DNA of 10,434 nucleotides from Prevotellaceae bacterium (lineage in GTDB: Bacteria > Bacteroidota > Bacteroidia > Bacteroidales > UBA932), in assembly GCA_031259935.1 (NCBI GenBank), contig JAIRKV010000039.1, forward strand, positions 1 through 10,434. Reading direction: 5' to 3'. The notes beneath the pieces are model-generated. The model was not told where the DNA came from. It did no database searches and worked only from the letters and a program-made list of their open reading frames with translations. Positions 7,353-10,434 of the stretch are shown piece after piece. The translations under genes were made by a program, and so were the position numbers. The first letter of the stretch is position 1. Every line of letters starts with the position of its first letter.

Positions 7353-8042
7353 TTAATTATCAAAGAATTTTATATTTTTAATTTTCTCAACGCATTTTGC
7401 TACTGTCGCCGCATCGGTACCATTGCCGCGTATTGCCTGTGCCGAAGTATGAAATTCGACGGTTCCGGTTTTGATGGCGATTTCGGTAATATTATTTGGC
7501 ATGATTCCGCCGCCGGGCATAATGATAATGCGATTTGCCGACTGTGCAGCCAGCCGTTGCAGCAGGAGAATACCTTCTTCGGCTGTCGGGCGCTGCCCCG
7601 AAGTAAGCAAACGTGCAAATCCCATTTTAATAATTTCTTCCAGAGCCTGCTCGGGATGACTACACTCGTCGAACGCACGATGAAATGTTACAGGCAAAGG
7701 ATTTGCTTCGTCAAGCAGTCGGCGGCAAACATTTGTGTCGATACTGCCATCTTCGGTAAGGCAGCCGAAAACCAAACCATTTGCTCCGCAGCGTTTTGCC
7801 ATGCGAATATCTTCGAGCATTATTTGCGTTTCGGGTTCGCTGTAAACAAAATTGCCGCCGCGCGGACGAATCATCACATGCATGGTTATGTCGATACGTC
7901 TGCGAACGGTCAGCACTGTTCCGTAACTTGGCGTCAGTCCGTTTTCCGCCATACTCGAACAAAGCTCTACTCTGTCGGCGCCGCCGCATTGCGCTTCGAT
8001 ACAGTCGGCAATAGAATATGTACAAATTTCTAACAAAGGCAT
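7353..8042 (-). CDS. cutC: CutC family protein
   Basis: This is a 229-residue cytoplasmic TIM-barrel protein of the CutC family (PF03932). Matching segments run end to end: LLEICTYS near the start, GGADRVELCSSMAENGLTPS, HVMIRPRGGNFVYS, VTFHRAFDECSHP, RLLTSGQ, IIIMPGGGI and VEFHTSAQA. CutC was linked to copper tolerance in E. coli, but that link has been questioned and the reaction is not established, so copper homeostasis should be read as the family label only. It is slightly shorter than E. coli CutC (248), lacking the C-terminal extension. The ATG at 8042 fits the family start (M-x-LLEIC). A very good promoter lies 26-56 bases upstream. It is the first gene of a probable pair with the transglutaminase-like lipoprotein 31 bases downstream. 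Confidence 0.95.
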   Translation of the reverse strand: MPLLEICTYSIADCIEAQCGGADRVELCSSMAENGLTPSYGTVLTVRRRIDITMHVMIRPRGGNFVYSEPETQIMLEDIRMAKRCGANGLVFGCLTEDGSIDTNVCRRLLDEANPLPVTFHRAFDECSHPEQALEEIIKMGFARLLTSGQRPTAEEGILLLQRLAAQSANRIIIMPGGGIMPNNITEIAIKTGTVEFHTSAQAIRGNGTDAATVAKCVEKIKNIKFFDN

Positions 8043-8067
8043 TACAATTATAATAACAAGTAATGTA

Positions 8068-8098
8068 CAAAATTAGATATAATAGTTGAATTGTCAAA
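8068..8098 (-). promoter_or_regulatory. Bacteroidota-type promoter of cutC
   Basis: On the minus strand a TTTG (8095-8098) is followed after exactly 19 bases by TAATTTTG (8068-8075), a full match to the -33 TTTG / -7 TAnnTTTG pattern. The -7 element lies 25 bases before the cutC ATG. This is the best-formed promoter in the window. Confidence 0.75.
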
Positions 8099-8289
8099 CT
8101 CGATTCAGTCACAAAATGCCGACTGCCGTTCACAAGTCCGTTCGGTTTGAAAGGTTTATGCAGATTCCGTATTATCCGTATTTTGTTTCGATTGCTTACT
8201 GTTTTGCACCCTGCCGAACAATAAAAAAGTTGCTCCTTAATAAGTACTGAAATCATTTGTTATAAATATTTATAAATGCAAATTTTTTT
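8099..8289. other. Non-coding stretch upstream of cutC
   Basis: About 190 bases lie between the cutC promoter and the first REP-like copy. A minus-strand open frame crosses here, but it runs on into cutC in another frame and has no family character. I see no tRNA, terminator or repeat unit. Confidence 0.4.
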
Positions 8290-8325
8290 CGTCATTGCGA
8301 GGAGCGTAGCGACGAAGCAATCCAG
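8290..8325 (+). repeat. REP-like palindromic repeat, copy 1
   Basis: This 36-base unit begins CGTCATTGCGAGGAGCG and ends ACGAAGCAATCCAG. The ends ATTGC and GCAAT can pair. This is the reference orientation for the island. I recall this repeat type from many unrelated bacterial genomes. Confidence 0.85.
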
Positions 8326-8335
8326 AAAAAATGAC

Positions 8336-8367
8336 ATTTAAATATTTAAAAATTTAAAGATTTAAAA
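8336..8367. repeat. 8-bp TTTAAA tandem block 1
   Basis: There are four 8-base units of form ATTTAAAN in a row. It lies between REP-like copies 1 and 2 and forms the left arm of the large palindrome at 8344-8504. Confidence 0.75.
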
Positions 8368-8380
8368 TGAAAAAAAGCAT

Positions 8381-8416
8381 CGTCATTGCGAGGAGCGCAG
8401 CGACGAAGCAATCCAG
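8381..8416 (+). repeat. REP-like palindromic repeat, copy 2
   Basis: This full 36-base unit has the same orientation as copy 1 and differs from it at one central base (AGCGCAGCG in place of AGCGTAGCG). Confidence 0.85.
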
Positions 8417-8436
8417 AAAAAACACAAAGCATATGT

Positions 8437-8472
8437 CTGGATTGCTTCGTCATTTCATTCCTCGCAATGACG
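8437..8472 (-). repeat. REP-like palindromic repeat, copy 3, changed centre
   Basis: This inverted 36-base unit has intact ends (CTGGATTGCTTCGT and CCTCGCAATGACG). The nine central bases are replaced by CATTTCATT, which matches neither other copies nor the pairing partner, copy 2. Confidence 0.8.
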
Positions 8473-8481
8473 TGGTGCTTC

Positions 8482-8513
8482 TTTAAATCTTTAAATTTTT
8501 AAATCATTAAATC
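8482..8513. repeat. 8-bp TTTAAA tandem block 2
   Basis: The units are TTTAAATC, TTTAAATT, TTTAAATC and ATTAAATC. The block joins directly to a truncated REP-like copy at 8513. Confidence 0.75.
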
Positions 8514-8527
8514 GCTTCGCAATGACG
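8513..8527 (-). repeat. REP-like repeat, truncated copy 4
   Basis: CGCTTCGCAATGACG is the outer end of the REP-like unit in inverted orientation, fused to the preceding 8-bp block. The same junction recurs at 9018. Confidence 0.6.
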
Positions 8528-8560
8528 TGCTTATTTCTCTGTTTTACTTCTATATTATTC

Positions 8561-8599
8561 TTTAAATATTTAAATATTTAAATCTTTAAATTATTAAAG
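8561..8599. repeat. 8-bp TTTAAA tandem block 3
   Basis: The units are TTTAAATA twice, then TTTAAATC and TTTAAATT, ending in ATTAAAG. It stands between the truncated REP-like copy and the 147-bp inverted-repeat element. Confidence 0.75.
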
Positions 8600-8621
8600 T
8601 CTCTCCTTGCAATAAAGCCTG

Positions 8622-8768
8622 TCCCGTCAGGGATAGAATATCGGTAAAAACGACATCTCTTTGTGCAATCACGTGCGGGTTACGGCAGATGACTTGAAAA
8701 ACCGCCGCTGCTCCGCACGCAGCCTTTGCTTGCGATGAAATTTCTATAAACATTCTATCCCTGCGGGA
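8622..8768. mobile_element. MITE-like 147-bp element bounded by inverted repeats
   Basis: The left end TCCCGTCAGGGATAGAAT (8622-8639) and the right end ATTCTATCCCTGCGGGA (8752-8768) are inverted copies differing by one extra base. Each end can also fold alone (CCC/GGG). Inside, CGTGCGG (8672-8678) pairs with CCGCACG (8713-8719), and CGGC (8683-8686) with GCCG (8704-8707). The interior is visibly richer in G and C than its surroundings and encodes no credible protein. No target-site duplication is evident. It could be a non-autonomous transposon, a dispersed palindromic repeat or a structured RNA; the mobile-element type is an inference. Confidence 0.45.
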
Positions 8769-8782
8769 TATTTTTTTGTGTT

Positions 8783-8817
8783 CGTCATTGCGAGGGCGTC
8801 AGCCCGAAGCAATCCAG
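8783..8817 (+). repeat. REP-like palindromic repeat, copy 5, hairpin variant
   Basis: The ends match copies 1 and 2. The centre is GGGCGTCAGCCC, which forms a GGGC/GCCC hairpin inside the ATTGC/GCAAT stem. It is 35 bases long. Confidence 0.8.
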
Positions 8818-8828
8818 AAGCAATGAAC

Positions 8829-8908
8829 AATAAGGTAATAAGGTTGGCGGTGTTATCATACCGTGCTACTAAGGTTGTTTTGTTTTTGAAATAAGGTAGA
8901 AATAAGGT
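8829..8908 (+). repeat. AATAAGGT octamer repeats
   Basis: AATAAGGT occurs as a tandem pair at 8829-8844 and again at 8890-8897 and 8901-8908, with a related ACTAAGGT at 8868-8875. No protein or known site explains it. Confidence 0.5.
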
Positions 8909-8949
8909 TTGTTGGTTTCGGTGTTTCATTTTGTGCAATGACGTTTTTT

Positions 8950-8985
8950 CTGGATTGCTTCGTCGCTGCGCTCCTCGCAATGACG
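8950..8985 (-). repeat. REP-like palindromic repeat, copy 6
   Basis: This full inverted 36-base unit is the reverse complement of copy 2. A short fragment GCAATGACG precedes it at 8935-8943. Confidence 0.85.
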
Positions 8986-8994
8986 TGCTGCTTC

Positions 8995-9018
8995 TTTAAA
9001 TCATTAAATTTTTAAATC
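8995..9018. repeat. 8-bp TTTAAA tandem block 4
   Basis: There are three units, TTTAAATC, ATTAAATT and TTTAAATC. It is followed at once by a truncated REP-like copy, as in block 2. Confidence 0.7.
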
Positions 9019-9039
9019 GCTGCGCACCTCGCAATGACG
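9017..9039 (-). repeat. REP-like repeat, truncated copy 7
   Basis: TCGCTGCGCACCTCGCAATGACG is split here as TCGCTGCGCACC and TCGCAATGACG. It lacks the CTGGATTGCTTCG end of the full unit. Confidence 0.7.
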
Positions 9040-9171
9040 TGCTGTTTATTTTTATGTCAAAACAAAACTGACAGAAATAATGTCGTATTATTGCTGATTT
9101 TTTTATTTTTAAGGAACAATAAAAAACAGTAAATGAATTATGTTTGTAAGAATAGAAGATTTTCGATTATT

Positions 9172-9243
9172 GAGTTCCACTTTTCGGTTGGGGAGTTCCA
9201 CTTTTCAATTGGGGAGTTCCACTTTTCAATTGGGGAGTTCCGC
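9172..9243. repeat. 21-bp tandem repeat next to the carbonic anhydrase gene
   Basis: Units start at 9172, 9193, 9214 and 9235, exactly 21 bases apart. Each begins GAGTTCC and ends in TTGGG. Units 2 and 3 are identical, unit 1 differs at CGG for CAA, and unit 4 is cut short as GAGTTCCGC where the minus-strand stop codon of the carbonic anhydrase gene begins. A degraded half unit precedes at 9160. The repeat would be copied into the 3' UTR of that gene. Plus-strand reading gives EFHFSIG heptads, but the frame runs antisense through a conserved gene and is not credible. Confidence 0.9.
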
Positions 9244-9750
9244 TTACAAAAACCATTCTTTATACATAAGATATCCTGCTGCATTTTTTCGAGCCATCTC
9301 TATTATTTTTTCATCCGTATCTTTTACTTTTTTTGCGGGAAGACCTGCGTACACTCCGGGTTCAAGAACGGCATCGCTCAGAACAAGAGCTCCTGCGGCA
9401 ATTATGGTATTATCGGGAATTACGGCATTGTCCATAAGAATTGCGCCCATTCCTACAAGTACGTTGTTTCCTACTTTTGCTCCGTGAATTATTGCATTAT
9501 GCCCGATAGAAACATCATCGCCGATTTGTACAATCGAACGCTCATAAAGAGTATGAAGTACGGCGCCATCCTGAATATTTACTCTGTTTCCGACAATTAT
9601 TGTATTTACATCGCCACGCAAAACCGTACCGTACCAGATGCTGCAATCTTCGCCTATTGTAACATCGCCTATAATTACGGCAGTTTCGGCAACAAAACAA
9701 CCTTTTCCTATTTCGGGGTTAAACCCTCTGACTGATCTTATTAATGCCAT
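9244..9750 (-). CDS. Gamma-class carbonic anhydrase-like hexapeptide protein
   Basis: This is a left-handed beta-helix protein of 168 residues, expected to be a trimer with a metal bound between subunits. Hexapeptide turns run from about residue 12 to 125 (IGKGCF, IIGDVTIGEDCSIWYG, VGNRVNIQDGAVLH, VQIGDDVSIGHNAIIHG, VGNNVLVGMGAILMDNAVI). A C-terminal helix follows. The three metal-ligand histidines of Cam-type enzymes are kept: His66 in VLH, His84 and His89 in GHNAIIHG. Arg45 and Asp47 (LRGD) and Gln60 also match. Most short relatives (YrdA and PaaY type) lack the acidic loop of archaeal Cam, so CO2 hydration is possible but not assured. The start at 9750 lies 22 bases past a TAnnTTTG element. 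Its stop abuts a 21-bp tandem repeat. It is separate from ompH, whose terminator lies upstream. Confidence 0.92.
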   Translation of the reverse strand: MALIRSVRGFNPEIGKGCFVAETAVIIGDVTIGEDCSIWYGTVLRGDVNTIIVGNRVNIQDGAVLHTLYERSIVQIGDDVSIGHNAIIHGAKVGNNVLVGMGAILMDNAVIPDNTIIAAGALVLSDAVLEPGVYAGLPAKKVKDTDEKIIEMARKNAAGYLMYKEWFL

Positions 9751-9772
9751 TTCTATAATTTTAGTTCAACTG

Positions 9773-9780
9773 CAAATTTA
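9773..9780 (-). promoter_or_regulatory. Candidate -7 element of the carbonic anhydrase promoter
   Basis: TAAATTTG on the minus strand matches TAnnTTTG and lies 22 bases before the ATG. No TTTG is found at the proper -33 distance. Confidence 0.5.
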
Positions 9781-9811
9781 CATTATATTTTCAAAATCCG
9801 CGCCGATAAAA

Positions 9812-9838
9812 CAAAAAGACGTTACAATATGTAACGTC
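9812..9838 (-). terminator. Intrinsic terminator of the OmpH/Skp gene
   Basis: A perfect 8-bp stem, GACGTTAC / GTAACGTC, encloses a 5-base loop (9818-9838). On the minus strand it runs into TTTTTGTTTT. It lies 24 bases past the OmpH stop and just before the carbonic anhydrase promoter. Confidence 0.85.
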
Positions 9839-9862
9839 CCCGAATAATTTTTATGGATAAAT

Positions 9863-10372
9863 TCAATTTATTCCCAATTCTTTCTTTACTTCAGATAAAA
9901 GATTTGTACTTTGCGTTTCATCAACATAATGAACGGTTGTGGCTTCAAATACATAAACATATCCGCCGGCTTTGGCTATTTTGTTTATTGCATCGCTTGC
10001 TTTTTTCAGTACCGGCGAAATCAGTTCTTCCTGCTTTTTTGAAAACAGGTCATTTGCATTGGTTTGCTGTTCTTGCAAACGTCTTTCTATGTTCACGATT
10101 TCCTGCGATTTTACTTCTTTTTTTTCGGCGCTCCACGTTTCGCTGTCTTTTTGAAATTCGTCATATTTTTTGTTGCGTTCAACTTGAATCTCTTCTATTG
10201 TAGCGACTAATTCTTTTTCGTAGGCTACTAATTTTTCCTGAGCCGTTTTAAATTCGGGCATCGACTGAATCAGTTCGGTGCGATTTATGTGTGCTAATTT
10301 TTGTTGAGCAAACGTAGTGTTTACAAGCATTGCCAACGCAATGACAAATACTGTTTTAAGTAAATTTTTCAT
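9863..10372 (-). CDS. OmpH/Skp family periplasmic chaperone
   Basis: Skp (OmpH) forms a jellyfish-shaped trimer that holds unfolded outer-membrane proteins in the periplasm on their way to the BAM complex. The 169-residue product starts with a signal peptide (MKNLLKTVFVIALAMLVNTTFA, given here as about residues 1-22, cleavage before QQK). The Skp opening follows (KLAHINRTELIQSMPE), then a long charged coiled coil (about 40-120, rich in Glu, Lys and Gln), and the C-terminal body strands (VLKKASDAINKIAKAGGY, then VYVFEATTVHYVDET). I chose the ATG at 10372: an upstream in-frame ATG at 10408 adds 12 polar residues before the signal peptide and overlaps a TAnnTTTG promoter. In Bacteroidota these genes often follow bamA or another ompH, which would lie beyond the right edge; the promoter here suggests it can be transcribed alone. 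Confidence 0.93.
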   Translation of the reverse strand: MKNLLKTVFVIALAMLVNTTFAQQKLAHINRTELIQSMPEFKTAQEKLVAYEKELVATIEEIQVERNKKYDEFQKDSETWSAEKKEVKSQEIVNIERRLQEQQTNANDLFSKKQEELISPVLKKASDAINKIAKAGGYVYVFEATTVHYVDETQSTNLLSEVKKELGIN

Positions 10373-10407
10373 ACTGTAATCTATTTTTAATTTTTTATTT
10401 GAAAACA

Positions 10408-10415
10408 CAAAAGTA
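10408..10415 (-). promoter_or_regulatory. Candidate -7 element of the OmpH/Skp promoter
   Basis: TACTTTTG on the minus strand matches TAnnTTTG and lies 35 bases before the chosen start. The -33 element would fall at or beyond the window edge and cannot be checked. Confidence 0.5.
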
Positions 10416-10434
10416 ATAATTTTTATTGTTTATA

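Larger units (their letters stand above)
8344..8504. repeat. Compound palindrome of 161 bp
   Basis: The outer arms 8344-8366 and 8482-8504 are perfect 23-base inverted repeats. Inside them AAGCA (8375-8379) pairs with TGCTT (8476-8480). REP-like copy 2 (8381-8416) then pairs with inverted copy 3 (8437-8472) through 13 and 14 bp, separated by a 9/9 unpaired centre. The apical loop is 20 bases (8417-8436). Confidence 0.8.

Noticed and set aside
7711..8256. A minus-strand open frame starting upstream of cutC
   Set aside because: It overlaps cutC in another frame, crosses the cutC promoter and matches no family I recognise.
8744..8980. A minus-strand open frame of 78 residues
   Set aside because: It is a translation of REP-like copies 5 and 6 and of the end of the 147-bp element, with no independent protein character.
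8290..9243. A CRISPR array
   Set aside because: The 21-bp units are contiguous without spacers. The REP-like copies are in both orientations, irregularly spaced and palindromic, and no cas genes are seen.
8043..9243. A tRNA or other standard RNA gene in the long gap
   Set aside because: I found no T-loop (GGTTCGAnTC type) sequence or cloverleaf. The only structured GC-rich segment is the 147-bp element, which is better described by its inverted repeats.
9133..9735. A 200-residue plus-strand open frame with EFHFSIG heptads
   Set aside because: The heptads come only from the 21-bp tandem repeat, and the rest runs antisense through the well-conserved carbonic anhydrase gene.

Overview
The window looks like chromosomal DNA from a member of the Bacteroidota, most likely Bacteroidales. 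The evidence is AT-rich intergenic DNA, almost no Shine-Dalgarno sequences, and TAnnTTTG promoter -7 elements upstream of tatA, oxyR, cutC, the gamma-carbonic-anhydrase gene and the OmpH gene. The gene content fits too: a minimal TatA/TatC pair, OxyR, an ECF sigma factor with a DUF4252-like protein, a transglutaminase-like lipoprotein and an OmpH/Skp chaperone. The species cannot be named from the sequence.

Layout, left to right. (1) 1-246 is the 3' end of a serine beta-lactamase-like gene (+). (2) 451-1496 is tatA-tatC on the minus strand. (3) 1856-2797 is oxyR, divergent from tatA across a promoter region of about 360 bases. (4) 2941-4478 is a three-gene plus-strand operon (ECF sigma factor, single-pass putative anti-sigma protein, secreted DUF4252-like protein) closed by a clear intrinsic terminator. 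(5) 8042-4652 is a minus-strand pair, cutC followed after 31 bases by an 889-residue lipoprotein with an intact transglutaminase core, a degenerate second core and a thioredoxin-like C-terminus without CXXC. (6) 8043-9243 is about 1.2 kb without credible genes. From 8290 on it is a repeat island of REP-like 36-bp palindromes, 8-bp TTTAAAT tandem blocks, a 147-bp element bounded by inverted repeats, AATAAGGT repeats and a 21-bp tandem repeat. (7) 9244-10372 holds a gamma-class carbonic anhydrase-like gene and an OmpH/Skp gene, both minus strand, separated by an intrinsic terminator.

Several genes concern the cell envelope or stress: Tat export, peroxide sensing, envelope sigma signalling, a surface or periplasmic lipoprotein and a periplasmic chaperone. 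They form separate transcription units, and nothing shows that they make one system. The coding genes mostly belong to known families. The least explained part is the repeat island at 8290-9243, especially a compound palindrome at 8344-8504 and the 147-bp inverted-repeat element.
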